Shown: positions 22,217-33,912 of the stretch, in pieces
Numbering within the stretch: position 1 is the stretch's first letter
Layout: every line of letters starts with the position of its first letter
DNA from: Brachypodium distachyon
Taxonomy: Eukaryota; Streptophyta; Magnoliopsida; Poales; Poaceae
Length of the DNA stretch: 64,000 nucleotides
Assembly: GCF_000005505.3 (NCBI RefSeq)
Contig: NC_016132.3
Location: forward strand, 19,706,501-19,770,500
Direction: 5' to 3'
The notes under the pieces: model-generated
Database searches by the model: none
Told to the model about the DNA's origin: nothing
Seen by the model: the letters and a program-made list of their open reading frames with translations, nothing else
Made by a program: the position numbers and the translations under genes

Positions 22217-24156
22217 ATGGCGAGGCGAGGCGTTGCCTCCGTGTTCGCTCTGGCATTGCTCATAGGAGCCTTTGCCTCCATCCCAAAAGGTGATCATCTA
22301 TCTCTCTTTTTCTCAATTGTTAATTAGGCTATTTATTTTTGTTCAGCCAAGTCATGAAGGGGGGGAAGTATTTACGTTAAGCTCACCTTTCATGATGCAT
22401 TAGGACCTCTTTGATGTGAATGATTTCAATAAGACAGGGATGGGAATCGAAAAGCATATGTATAAATTGAATGTCATGCCATGTTGAAATTTATAGGAAT
22501 TCAAAACAAAGAAATGCCCAATAGAAGCTGTTTATTGCACTGTTGTGGAACATGCAGCAATTTGTTATGTTCTACTTATTACAAGCTACTAAAGAAACAA
22601 AGAAATTTTTCCTTTAAAATTGCATGCACAGTCCTTCACAGAAAAAAAATCTATGTGTTTCAATCATGCAAATCAAACAAGCTGTATAAAACAAATTCTT
22701 AGGAATTGAACGCCTAAATTTTTTATGATTTCTTTGACTCAAAGATGCAATTAATTAACGGCACCGTATGCATAGTCTCACCTATGTCTGTCTTTTTTTT
22801 GAAAAAGAGGAAAAACCCACGGCCTCTGCATCAATCGATGCACACAGCCATCTCCTACCTATGTCTGTCTGTCTCTCCTTCTCTATCGATCTCTCACCAA
22901 TGCCACATAGTAAAACAAAATTCAGAGATATATTTGTTATTAACTTCAACTCTTAAAATATAGCCATCCTTTATGAAGTCATGCAAAAGGCCGGTTATAA
23001 CTAACGAGCTCTAGATAGATAGCTAGGCGCCATGCATAGTCTCTTCCATTCCATTTTTCTCGGTCGGGTGTTTTGCAGTATGTCTGGCTTTACCTCTTCT
23101 TCCATCCATGCATATCATGCATGCAACATGATGCAAAATAAATCATGCCTGCCTTGATACCGAATAAAGGCGAATGAAATACTCACGGAACAGAGTACAC
23201 TAATTAAGTAAATTATGCACGCAGGCGTGGAGTCCATCGGCGTGTGCTACGGCATGAGCGCCAACAACCTGCCGCCGCCGAAGACCGTGGTCAGCATGTT
23301 CAAGTACAACAAGATCACCTCGATGCGGCTGTACGCGCCGGACAAGGCGGCGCTGCAGGCCCTGGGCGGCTCGGGCATCAATGTCGTCGTCGGGGCGCCC
23401 AACGACATGCTTGCCAGCCTCGCCACGAGCCCGGCCGCGGCCGCCGCCTGGGTCCGGAACAACATCCAGGCGCACCCCTCGGTGTCCTTCCAGTACGTCG
23501 TCGTCGGCAACGAGGTCGCCGGTGCGCCCACAAAGTACCTTGTCCCTGCCATGGAGAACGTCCATAGCGCGCTCGCCGCCGCGCGCCTGGGCCACATCAC
23601 GGTGACCACGTCCGTGTCGCAGGCCATCCTCGGCGTGTGGAGCCCGCCGTCCCAGGCCCGGTTCACGGGCGAGGCGGCCGCGTTCATGGGCTACGTGATG
23701 CGGTTCCTGGCCAAGACGAGAGCCCCGCTCATGGCCAACATCTACCCGTACCTGGCCTGGGCGTACAAGCCCAGCGCCATGGACATAAGGTACGCGCTCT
23801 TCACCGCGCCGGGACCCGTGATCCACGACGGGCCCGTGGCGTACCAGAACCTGTTCGACACCACGGTGGACGCGTTCTACGCGGCCATGGAGAAGCACGA
23901 CGGGAGGGGGGTGAAGCTCGTGGTGTCCGAGAGCGGGTGGCCCTCGGCCGGGGGCGTCGCGGCGACGCCGGAGAACGCGAGGGTCTACAACCAGCACCTC
24001 ATCGACCACGTCGGCCGCGGCACGCCGCGACACCCGGGCCCCATCGAGACGTACATCTTCTCCATGTTCAACGAGGAGCTCAAGCCGAAAGGCGTGGAGC
24101 AGCACTGGGGGCTCTTCTACCCCGACGCGAAGCACATCTACCCCATCAAATTTTGA
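22217..24156 (+). CDS. Glucan endo-1,3-beta-glucosidase (GH17, PR-2), gene A
   Basis: Two exons, 22217-22289 and 23225-24156, give 334 residues after an in-phase GT-AG intron of 935 bp. Exon 1 encodes a signal peptide (MARRGVASVFALALLIGAFA), with the mature protein expected from about Ile29 (IGVCYGMSANNLPPP), as in barley isoenzyme GII. Catalytic residues visible: Glu121 in VVVGNEV (acid/base) and Glu260 in VVSESGWPS (nucleophile). The IYPYLAWAY and GTPRHPGPIETYIFSMFNE blocks are present. The enzyme cleaves internal 1,3-beta-glucan bonds of callose or fungal walls in the apoplast. No C-terminal extension or X8 domain is seen. First of four related genes here. Confidence 0.95.
22794..22857 (-). 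mobile_element. Tiny retroposon remnant in the intron of gene A, 13-bp target duplication
   Basis: CCTATGTCTGTCT flanks the insert at 22781-22793 and 22858-22870. The 64-bp insert begins with T8, that is, an A tail on the minus strand, and holds GGCCTCTGCATCAATCGATG. This is typical of a 5'-truncated LINE or SINE end. Confidence 0.65.
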
Positions 24157-24379
24157 GATCAGCTAGCAACAGTGCGCTAGCTCTATCCGCCAATATATAT
24201 GTCCGTGCGCAAGTATACATACGCGATTAGCATGTATGTATGCGTACATTTATGTATTGTATATGTCTTGTTGTGATTGTGACAGACGAGAGTGCTACCA
24301 AATACTGCCCTGCTGAGGTCACTCTCGATGTATTGTATTTTAAATTGTACCATCAATTCAGCATATATATTTAATACGT

Positions 24380-25640
24380 ATTAATTTTTCAAACAGCGAG
24401 CCTCCCCTACCGATTTCTATAAAGAAACGGCCACCAGATCTTACGGAAGTTCAAACTGAAACAAAATGCAGAAAACAAAACAAAAACTGGAGAGGGACTG
24501 TACCACGTCGCAACATACAACTGAACAACTCCAGCAAAAGAGAAAGGACACAGCGCAAGACACCAACATTTCCAGCCAAAACACCAAACAACCTGACACC
24601 ACATCGAATACAAAATCTATTGCAAGCGTCGCCCATTGGCGTCCAAGTCACATGGACATATCGCCTCAGATACCACATGCTTCAGCTTCTCAATTCCCAC
24701 TTCAGAACTTCTTTGATCTTGCCTTTATTTTTTTTGGCAAAACCGCCCACGATGATATATGATTCCAGATTTGAAAAATTATGCTTGTCGGGTCATCAAG
24801 GAAGAGATTTTTGAAACATGACGTAACTTTCCAGACCGTCCACACCACTATAGTCCCTCGGGACCAACATGCGTTGGGAAGGAGGAAAAGAGAGCCGCAA
24901 ATCTCCTAGAAAGTCAGTTGTGCAGCCTGTGCTATCTGGGCGGCCCTGCCTAAGTGATAAGCACATCTAACCACCTGGCAAACAAACTGAGCTAAAAGGC
25001 ATGAAAACAACAGGTGATCAACTGTCTCTTCTTTGCAACTAATTTAACACTGAGTATTTGCCATGCCAGCCTCTCCGCAGCATATTATCTTCTGTCAGCA
25101 CACTGTTCTTAAATCATTAACCAGACAAAAATCTTGACATTGAGAGGTATATTATTTCCACGGCTATAATGTACTGTGCCTGAAGTCCTCATTTGTAGAT
25201 ATAGAGATCTCACACAACACTCCAGAGTTATCAACAGTCCATCTGACAGTGACGATACCAGGTTCTCAGCTTAGCAACAATCTATCCTCAAATTTTCTCA
25301 GATGTTCCCATTGACATGCAATTTCTCCATGCAGGCTTCTCGATCCTGAACTGTACACAGTCCAAACCTTCCAGGTTTACTCTTTGAAGAGAGATATCTC
25401 TTTTCCAGAAAGACAGATGGCATTACCATGTGTCTCTGGAAATGGGGAAAATAGTAAAGCTGGAAGGTTTGGAGTAATATGGAAAAGTCTGGGGAATCAC
25501 ATTTGATGGTTTGAGCCACGACAAAAGGCCCCCAACAAAGGCTTTGCCGAAGGTTAGAAGGGCTTTGCCCTGTGCCCCATGCACACGGCAAATCACGTTT
25601 CCGCGGTGGTGTTTTACCGTTCGATATAGCATGGAGATGA
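24380..25640 (-). mobile_element. Decayed LINE ORF2 C-terminus (zf-RVT region)
   Basis: On the minus strand, 25110-24780 can be read with stops as RRGWHGKYSVLN, then a Cys-poor remnant of the zinc motif (RRDS..SPVVFMPF), then LSLRQGRP and VWTVWKVT. This is the order of the LINE zf-RVT tail. Upstream, FFWKREISLF matches the preceding conserved block. Many stops and frameshifts are present. It fills the space between genes A and B. Confidence 0.5.
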
Positions 25641-26023
25641 CCGCTCAAAAAAAATATAGCATGGAGATAGATAGATGTACTTCCATTCGATCTCGTGATT
25701 TTGTTTTTTGAATACTATACATATATGATGCACGTTCTATGTAGTGACGGTGTAGCGCGAGTGAACTAGCCAAGTAGCCAGAGGAGAGTGACTGCTCAGA
25801 ACTAATTAAGCTGGGGCTGATGATGTTTCCAATTATGACCGGAGTATATGCCAAACACATAGAAGTGAAAAAGGGAAATCTCATTTGGTTTTTATTATAT
25901 CATAGGGAGTAGTTTATACTCTAAGCGGCCGAAACCAATCCCTACAGAATACAGTACATAAATGTGCGCATACATGTTAATTGCGTATGTATGCGCACGC
26001 ACGTGTGGCGGCTAGCTATAGCT

Positions 26024-27648
26024 CTACCAGAAGCTGAGGGGGTAGACGCGCTGCATGTTGGGGTAGAAGATGCCCCAATGCTGCTCCACGCCTTCCTCCT
26101 TCTGGTCCTCATTGAACATGGAGAAGATGTACGTCTCGATGGCGCCCGGGTGGCGCGGCGTGCCGCGGGCGACGTGCTTGACGAGGTACTGGTTGTAGAT
26201 CCTTGCGTTTTCCGGCGATGCCGCCACGCCGCCGGCTGAAGGCCACCCGCTCTCGGACACCACGAGCTTCACATTAGACCCGCCGTTGTACCTGGCCATG
26301 GCCGCGTAGAAGGCGTCCACCGTGGTGTCGAACAGGTTCTGGTACCCGTAGGCACCGTCCTGGACCACGACGCCCGGGGCCGTGAAGAGCGCGTACCTCA
26401 TGTCCATGGCGCTCGGCTTCCATGCCCAGGCCAGGTACGGGTAGATGTTGGCCATGAGCGGCGCGCCCGTGCGGACCAGGAACGGGATCACATAGCGCAT
26501 GAAGTAGTCCGCCTCGGTGGTGAACTTCCCCGCGGAAGGAGGGCTGTACACGCCAAGGATGGCCTGCGACACGGACGTGGTCACCACGATGTGGCCCAGG
26601 CCCGCGGCGGCGAGCGCGGCGTGCATGTTCTCCATGGCCGGGACGAGGTGCGCCGTGAGCGCACCGGCGACCTCGTTGCCCACGACGACGTAGCGGAAGG
26701 AGACCGCGGGGTGCGCCTGGATGTTGTCCCTGACCCACGCGGCGGCAGCGGCCTGGCTGCCCGCTAGGGCGGGCAGCACGTCGTTGGGCGCCCCGACGAC
26801 GACGTTGATGCCACTGCCCCCCAGGGCATCAAGGGCGGCATGGTCCGGCGCGTAAAGACGCATGGAGGTGATCCCGTTGGATTTGAACATGCCGACCACG
26901 GTGCTCGGCGGCGGCAGGTTGTTGGCGCTCATGCCGTAGCACACCCCGATGGACTCCACGCCTGCATTTGTAACAAGTTTCATTAGCACGCCTTCAGAAA
27001 ATAGTAAGTTTTTTAACATGTTCTATCTTGTATTAATTGTAAGGGGCATGATATGACCACAAACACAATACTGGCGAGTTAGTTACTTACTACTCTGTTC
27101 TGGTTTTGTCTCAAAGCAAATTTCTTAAGATTTGACTAAATTTATAAAAATCTATACTGTGTATGTGTATCAAGGCATGATTTAGTTTGCATGCATGATG
27201 TGCATGGATGGAAGAAGTGGAAAAGCTAGACAAACTGCAAATACTGATCAAGAAATGGAATGGAAGAGACTCTGGCTAGCTATATAAAACTCGTTTATTA
27301 TAACCTTCGGACTTCATAAATGATTGCTATATTTGCATCATCAGATCCTACCTCATGGAAACTTTCCCTTCTGTACTATGCCACCTAGAACTAGCACATA
27401 AGTTTTCAAATAAGTTTCTGCATAATGTATTTACATTTAACGTAGCTTCTCTGATGTTTAATGCCTAAACATACTAAGCATAAATGCATCGGCGGAGCGT
27501 GCTCATTTTCCTCTAGAAAACAGAAGAAACCACACCGAGAGGGGAGGATAGAAAGAGAGAGAGAGGGGGAATCACTTTTGGGGATGGAGACGAAGGTTCC
27601 AAAGAGCAATGCCAGGGCGAACATGGAGGCAACACCTTGCCTCGCCAT
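26024..27648 (-). CDS. Glucan endo-1,3-beta-glucosidase (GH17, PR-2), gene B
   Basis: Exon 1 is 27648-27576 (73 nt) and exon 2 is 26961-26024 (938 nt), giving 336 residues. Signal peptide MARQGVASMFALALLFGTF. The mature enzyme probably starts at IGVCYGM. Glu121 (VVVGNEVAG) and Glu261 (VVSESGWPS) are the expected catalytic pair. It ends in YPLSFW. It is intact and closest to gene C, with which it forms a head-to-head inverted pair. The long intron-spacer between the two contains only transposon debris, so each has its own promoter. Confidence 0.95.
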
Positions 27649-27777
27649 TTCGATCAGCCGATCTCAAGACTCTCTCTATCTATCAGCTGCTTCGAGACCA
27701 AGACCAGAGTCTTTTCTATCTCTCTCTGAAGCTGATATCTTTGTGTTTTGCTGAGGCTGCCGCTGGCTTGCACGTCC

Positions 27778-27785
27778 CTTTTATA
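27778..27785 (-). promoter_or_regulatory. TATA box of glucanase gene B
   Basis: TATAAAAG on the minus strand, 137 bp before the start codon, preceded by the shared CCATGCAAACTCTGTCTCCT block. Confidence 0.8.
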
Positions 27786-28367
27786 GGGCCGAGGAGACAG
27801 AGTTTGCATGGCCCAACGTCTCCAGAGGCAATACCTGCGGCGACTGACTGCCTAGTCCGTTGCATGCGTCAGTCTCAGTCGCCTCACGTTTCCTGGTGGC
27901 TAAAGGTTATCCGGTCGGAGTGGTACACTACTAGGTTGTTGTGACAGGTATGGGGAATAATTCATACTACTAACAGAAAAACGACCTTTGAAGGGTTGGC
28001 CATGCTTTTTCTCTTCATTGCTATCGAACAAATCGATGCACATAACTTGGACTCAACAAGAAAGAACATAACATCACGTGTAACGAACTCCACGGAGGCA
28101 CCGATCGAGAACCTATGTAGGCAATAGCCTGTAGTTTTTTATTGATAGGATCAGAGGTGATATGTTTGAGGCTAATATCAGTGGAGAATTTCCAGAACAG
28201 AAGTGATGAATTGACACCACAAAACAGAGTTTTTTCACTTCTAAGAACACAAAGTAGAAATGGCGCCTTGACATGAAAATTAAGCATGCATAACACATTT
28301 CACCTTTCCTACGTTTTCATGCATGCATTTCCACGGAATTATTTGACTAACAATTATTTTATTAATA

Positions 28368-28662
28368 CTCTACTTGTTCCTCTTTATAAGATGTTCTAGT
28401 TTGTCCTAAATCAAACTTTTACGGCTCGAACAATTTTATACAAAAACAGTTTTGATCCATATTAATTCTTGTGGATTTAGTACAACTTTGTAGAAATCCG
28501 CGGCAACTAATATGGAACAACAGGAGTATGAAAAATTGATATCATGGCGAATTTACAATTTATAGTAGTAGATGGTAATAGATTTTTCTATAAGCTTGAT
28601 CAAATTTAATAAGTTTTAGTCTGGACATAGCTATAACATCTTATAAAAAGGAACAAAAGGAG
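28368..28662. mobile_element. Stowaway-like MITE carrying a second MITE
   Basis: The outer ends are CTCTACTTGTTCCTCTTTAT at the left and, read inward from the right, CTCCTTTTGTTCCTTTTTAT. TA duplications are at 28366-28367 and 28663-28664. Both arms continue with AAGATGTT. At 295 bp it is longer than usual because of the inner insertion. Confidence 0.8.
28447..28526. mobile_element. Inner Stowaway MITE, left end decayed
   Basis: Holds GATCCATATTAATTC at the left and CTAATATGGAACAACAGGAG at the right, with GGATTTAGTACAACTTTGTA and AATCCGCG inside. This layout is common in grass Stowaways. The right flank is TA. Confidence 0.65.
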
Positions 28663-28663
28663 T

Positions 28664-29560
28664 ATATAACTGTAAATTGTCAATAGATTTGCTTCAAGAA
28701 GGACTTAACTTAGAATTATGATTTTGCATCAATATAAATATTAGTAGTAAGTAATTTCGGGTCGTTTGTCTTTGTTAAACAAAATAAGTCTTAAATTTTC
28801 AGACCGAGGGGTATATGTACTTCAATAGATATTGTGGCGTACGACATAAGACAACGGCGAGTTCCCAACAGCTTTCCAGCAAACAAAAGCTGGTCCCTTG
28901 TTTTGGATCAGACAAAGAATCGAAGTACGGGCACTTTTAAAACGAACATAGTTGCCTTGCTAGAATTCTCCTCGTGTTCCGGCGGCTCCGGCCGTTAGGT
29001 GGTTAGTCCCTCGTATGCAGAAATACAGATAAGAGCATAATTAAGACTCCCTCGATTACCACCACGTTGCTCTAGGTACACGTATGCAGAAATTAAATGC
29101 ACACAAAGCCTGGATAAAAGCTTTCCGTTTTCTAAGGAAATGTGGCAGAAAAGCTTGTAGTAGTACATTTATCTTTAACATGAATTTGTAGCCAGCCAGT
29201 TGAGAACAGCGTAAAGGAGTCGATCGCTTCGAGAGAAAGAAAAAAAAAGATAACCGAAAGCAGGACCATGAACTGTTACTCCTTCATGGCCTGTAGTATC
29301 TGTGGCCGCGAGCCCGCGAAAATGAAACCTGCTATCACACGGTTATGACATGCGCCAAGGCACTGGCTCTTGGACAAGATCTGAGAAGAATTTGGCCCAT
29401 ACTGCCAGAAGCCCAAATGCCCAATTATGGGCCTGATTGGTCCTTGATCAGTCTGGACAAGATGAATGTTGGGTTGAGGCAAAAACCCAAATGCCCATCG
29501 ATATCATATTCGGACAACATAAAGTTATTGTTGGCAACTCAGTGGTTTTTCTAAATAATT
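28664..29560. other. Intergenic, no gene seen
   Basis: AT-rich spacer between the two glucanase arms. Nothing recognised. Confidence 0.5.
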
Positions 29561-29579
29561 TATTGGATGCTTTGTAGGA

Positions 29580-30119
29580 AGTCAGTGATACACAACTGCA
29601 GTCGACCACCCCCGGCAGCCCGGCCCAGGGTGGCTCAAACCGAATACAGACTCAAGATGCAACCTGGGAAGTAGTGTTAAGAGACAACTTGGACAATGTG
29701 TTGTGGTCTGCTTGGGGTAATCTGAAAAGAGTTTCTTCTGCCGTAGAGTCCGAAATCCTTGGTTGTTTGAAGGGACTGATTTCTGTACAGATAGACCCAA
29801 GAGGAAAACCGGAAATCGAAACTAATTGTGCCAACCTTGTGTCTGGCCTGTGCCTGAAGACTCTTAACCGATCAGAAATAGCAGGAATCATCGGCGACAT
29901 CAAAAAGCTTGTAGAGCACTTCTCCTCCTTGTCGTTTCACAACTTCGGCAGGACCGGCAATGGTGTGGCACATGAACTTGCCAAATTAGGCCATGACTGG
30001 ACATCATTTTAGGCCATTCTGTACCCCACTGGCTGTGTGTTACCCTCTCTTGTCTCAGACGCACGCTTGTATGAGGGTGATTGATTTTTAATATATTCAG
30101 GTGTTTTCCTTTAAAAAAA
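29580..30119 (+). mobile_element. LINE 3' fragment with an open RNase H-like (RVT_3) domain
   Basis: 29674-30012 is open for 112 codons. SAVESEILGCLKGLISVQ, then EIETNCANLVSGLCLK, then SFHNFGRTGNGVAHELAKLG match the plant RNase H-like RVT_3 domain found at the C-terminus of some L1 LINEs. The Asp/Glu positions follow the usual order (E in AESEA-type, D/N in IETNC, H-N-x-A at the end), but IETNC has Asn where catalytic Asp is expected. Stop, short 3' UTR and an A8 tail at about 30112-30119 follow. Probably a truncated retrotransposon copy and not a host gene. Confidence 0.6.
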
Positions 30120-30704
30120 AGAACTGTTAATCCTTCTTTTTTCCGCTGAACTTTGTCTATTTCTGCTGATCAATCTTTTTCAGCAGTTGAGTCCATGTTT
30201 ATGTTCATACATTTTGACTCGTAGTATGCTCTGCAACATGAAATCGTTCTCAACAATTTGAACTTTGGCAAAATACACACAATAGAGTTACAGTTATACA
30301 AGATTTCAGTTTCTTAAATACAACAGAGCTTTCGTTTCTCCATAATCCTATCGATCAGCTCCTACATCAAGCCCAGACACACCCTGACACCACAAGCCTT
30401 CAGTCCTCGTGCGCAACTGCAAAAGCAAACAAGAAGGCAAGACACATCAATCTTCCACCATTAACTAATTGAGCTATTAACAACAGGAATGCAGAGGACA
30501 GCAGCCATGAAATGAAAGCAGAGTTCTTGCTTTATTTTGTTTTATTTTTGTTTCGACTTTGTGCGACCCATGGTTTGTGTACTGTGATGACATAACCTTG
30601 CAATAAAATAACTGTGTGCAGCTTCCCTTTTCGAAAAAAAAACTGACCGGGGACGCACTGACTGACTGACTGACTAGCCAACCATGCGTGCACGCACGGC
30701 CGCC
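30120..30704. other. Intergenic with a poly-A-ended retroposed tail
   Basis: AATAAAATAACTG shortly before A9 at 30634-30642 resembles the 3' end of a retroposed transcript. The tail is followed by four CTGA repeats (about 30656-30676). No coding capacity. Confidence 0.4.
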
Positions 30705-31136
30705 TCGTATTAGCCTCAAACACACTCCACGGCGCCGCGGAGAGTAGTATATACGTCTCTCATCTTATCAGTAAAGGCTGTATTGGCTTCAGAGGTGCTC
30801 GATCGGCGCCTCGGTGGAGTTCGTTTGTAAGGTCTTTCTTGTTGAGGCCAACTGGCCAAGTTATGTGCATCGATTTGTTCGATAGCAAAGGTGCGAAAAA
30901 TCGAGGGCAACCTAGAAAGGACGTTTTTCTGTTAGTACCAATGAATTATTCCCCATACCTGTCATAACAACCTAGTAGTGTACCACTCGTACCAGATAAC
31001 CTTTAGCCACCATGAAACATGAGACCCAGACGACTGGCCGGCGCATGCAACGGCCTAGGCATGCAGTCAGGTATTGCCTCTGGAGACGTTGGGCCTTGGA
31101 GTAGGTTGGCCCATGCAAACTCTGTCTCCTCGGCCC

Positions 31137-31144
31137 TATAAAAG
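31137..31144 (+). promoter_or_regulatory. TATA box of glucanase gene C
   Basis: TATAAAAG, 127 bp before the ATG, right after CAAACTCTGTCTCCTCGGCC, which is shared with gene B. Confidence 0.8.
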
Positions 31145-31263
31145 GAGCGTGCCAGCACGCAGCAGCTTCATCAAAACACAAGGATATCGGCTTCAAATTA
31201 AGAGAGAGCGAGAGAAAGAATCGAAGCAGGTGATAGAGAGAGTTTTGAGACCGGCTGATCGAA

Positions 31264-32951
31264 ATGGCGAGGCAAGGTGTTGCCTCCATTTTCGCTCTGG
31301 CATTGCTCCTTGGAACCTTCGTCTCCATCCCCAAAAGTAAGCATCTCTCTCTATCTCCCCCTCAGTCCCTCACTCTCGGTGTAGTTTTCTTTTCTTTCCT
31401 TTTTTGCTCAGGAAAATTCAGGAAGAAGGGTACACTCCGCCGATGCATTGTATGCTTAGTAATTTTGGGCTCTAAACATTAAAGAAGCTACGTTAGTAAT
31501 TCATGAAGAAGGGTACACTCCGCCAATGCGGTGTATGCAGAAACTTGTTTAAAAAATATATGCTAGTTATAGGCGCCATAGGAAAAAGGATAATTTTCCA
31601 TGAGGTATAGCGATCGTATATGAATTCAGAGTTTTATATAGCTAGCCAGAGTCTCTTCCATTCCATTTCTTGACCAGTTGCAGTTTGTCTAGCTTTTTCT
31701 CTTCTTCCATGCATGCTGTAACTAAGTCATGCCTTGATACACATACATCTTATAAATGTTGATAGATTTCTATAAGTTTAGTTAATTTTAAGAAATTTGA
31801 CTTAAACTAGAACATCTTATGAGAGGCCATTATGTTTGTTGGTTTCTGTTCAAAGTCAAAAGATTGGTGGTTTAAAATAAAGTCGAAAACTATACGTGTT
31901 AAAATATCCCATTCACCACTGTATAGTTCATATATAAGCAAAAGGGTGAAAGTGAAACCCCTCAGTACATTTTTTTCAGAAGGCGTGCTAATGAAAGTTG
32001 TTACAATATGCAGGCGTGGAATCCATCGGGGTGTGCTACGGCATGAGCGCCAACAACCTGCCGCCGCCGAGCACCGTGGTCAACATGTTCAAATCCAATG
32101 GGATATCCTCGATTCGTCTGTATGCGCCAGACCATGCCGCACTTGACGCCCTGGCTGGCACGGGCATCAACGTCGTCGTCGGGGCGCCCAACGACGTGCT
32201 GCCCACGCTAGCCGCCAGCCCGGCCGCGGCCGCCGCATGGGTCAGGGACAACATCCAGGCGCACCCCGCGGTCTCCTTCCGCTACGTCGTCGTGGGCAAC
32301 GAGGTCGCCGGTGGGCTCACATGGAACCTCGGCCCGGCCATGGACAACATGCACGGCGCGCTCGCCGCCATGGGCCTGGGCCACATCATGGTGACCACGT
32401 CGGTGTCGCAGGCCATCCTGGGCGTGTACAGCCCTCCCTCCGCGGGCAAGTTCACCACGGAGGCGGACTACTTCATGCGCTACGTGATCCCGATCCTGGC
32501 CCGCACGGGCGCGCCGCTCATGGCCAACATCTACCCGTACCTGGCCTGGGCATGGAACCCGAGCGCCATGGACATGAACTACGCGCTCTTCACCGCTCCC
32601 GGGACCGTCGTCCAGGACGGCGGCTACGGGTACCAGAACTTGTTCGACACCACGGTGGACGCGTTCTACGCGGCCATGGCCAGGTACGAGGGCGGGTGGG
32701 GCGTGAAGCTCGTGGTGTCCGAGAGCGGGTGGCCCTCGGCAGGCGGCGTGGCGGCGTCGCCGGAGAACGCGAGGATCTACAACCAGAACCTCATCAGCCA
32801 CGTCGGCCACGGCACGCCGCGCCACCCGGGCGCCATCGAGACGTACATCTTCTCCATGTTCAACGAGGACCAGAAGGAGGAAGGCGTGGAGCAGCACTGG
32901 GGCCTCTTCTACCCCAACGCCCAGCCCGTCTACTCCATCAGCTTCTGGTAG
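31264..32951 (+). CDS. Glucan endo-1,3-beta-glucosidase (GH17, PR-2), gene C
   Basis: Exons 31264-31336 (73 nt) and 32014-32951 (938 nt) give 336 residues. The signal peptide is MARQGVASIFALALLLGTF. The catalytic domain has VVVGNEVAG (Glu121) and VVSESGWPSAGG (Glu261), with IYPYLAWAW and GTPRHPGAIETYIFSMFNE intact. It ends YSISFW. Expected to be a secreted callose/laminarin-degrading enzyme like its neighbours. The sequence is closest to gene B. Its 3' flank is also shared, in the same orientation, with the right-hand half of gene D. Confidence 0.95.
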
Positions 32952-33369
32952 AGCTATAGCTAGCGCCACACGCGCACGCATACATACGCAATTGGCATGT
33001 ATGCCTACATTTATGTATTGTGTTGTGCAGGGATTGGTTTCGGCCGCTTAGAGTATAAACTACTCCCCCTGATATAATAAAAAACAAATGAGATTACGCT
33101 TTCTCTCATGTCTGTTTGGTATATTCTCCAGTCATAATCCGAAATCGTCAACGAGCTTAATTTCCAAGCAGTCGACTACTCAGCCGGCCAGTTTAGTCGC
33201 GCTACAACATCACTACACATAGACCATGCATATTTATAGTATGGTACCTTTTTCTCAGAAATGAATACTATATTGAGCGACATAACCATAGAGTGTCACA
33301 CCTCCGACCTCCGTTATATTCGGCTCTGCCGCACCGGAGCTTCTCTATGTTCGGATCCTTGGGAGCGTC

Positions 33370-33567
33370 CATGGGCGGACCCACGTTCGTGGTTGTGGGG
33401 GGCAGCCGCCCCCACTTAACTTTTTGATCTCGTTGTATTTTGTTCATATAATACGAGATTGCCCCCACTGATGCTAAGCGTTTGCCCCCATTTCTCTAAT
33501 GTGGCATATATTTTTTAATGATTACATATTTTGCCCCCTCTCAACAAATATTCTGGGTCCGCCCATG
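33370..33567. mobile_element. hAT-type MITE, near-perfect 8-bp target duplication
   Basis: Ends are CATGGGCGGACCCACG and GGGTCCGCCCATG. Flanks are GGAGCGTC (33362-33369) and GGAGCATC (33568-33575), one mismatch. 198 bp, non-coding. Confidence 0.75.
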
Positions 33568-33860
33568 GGAGCATCCGTTGGCGATGGAAGATCATGGATA
33601 GGCTCCGGGTGGTGGGGCATGAGTTGGAGGCGACGGGCCTACATTGGCGGCGGCAGAGCTCAAACCAGAGGGAGAGAGAGAGACGCTAGGGCCCGGGCTC
33701 CGGGAGAGTTATGGTCGGTGCGGTGACGTTCTACCCATAATTATGGCACAAAGGGATGGCTACCGACTGACCGACCACGTAAGAACACACCGAGAACGAG
33801 AATTCCCCCCCCCCCCTTTAAAAGTTTGTAGCGATACTTGCTCACAAGTTACGTATCTAG

Positions 33861-33870
<10 letters not shown>

Positions 33871-33911
<41 letters not shown>
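33871..33911 (+). repeat. (TC)n microsatellite, about 20 units
   Basis: Uninterrupted TC dinucleotides directly after a run of ten C. Confidence 0.95.

Positions 33912-33912
<1 letters not shown>

Larger units (their letters stand above)
25705..28180. repeat. Left arm of an inverted duplication carrying glucanase gene B
   Basis: Reverse complement of 30705-33245, covering the 3' flank, gene, intron, promoter and about 450 bp more upstream. Outer match: TATTAGCCTCAAACA near both inner ends. 3' match: CACTACA(C)ATAGA-type sequence near both outer ends. Non-coding parts have small indels, so the duplication is not very recent. Confidence 0.85.
30705..33245. repeat. Right arm of the inverted duplication carrying glucanase gene C
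   Basis: Mirror copy of 25705-28180. Introns have diverged in length (B 614 bp, C 677 bp) and both arms keep the same promoter and 3' flank. Confidence 0.85.

Noticed and set aside
23200..24135. 311-codon open frame on the minus strand opposite glucanase gene A
   Set aside because: Shadow of a GC-rich GH17 exon. It has Arg/His/Val-rich composition without a domain. The same applies to the antisense frames over genes C and D.
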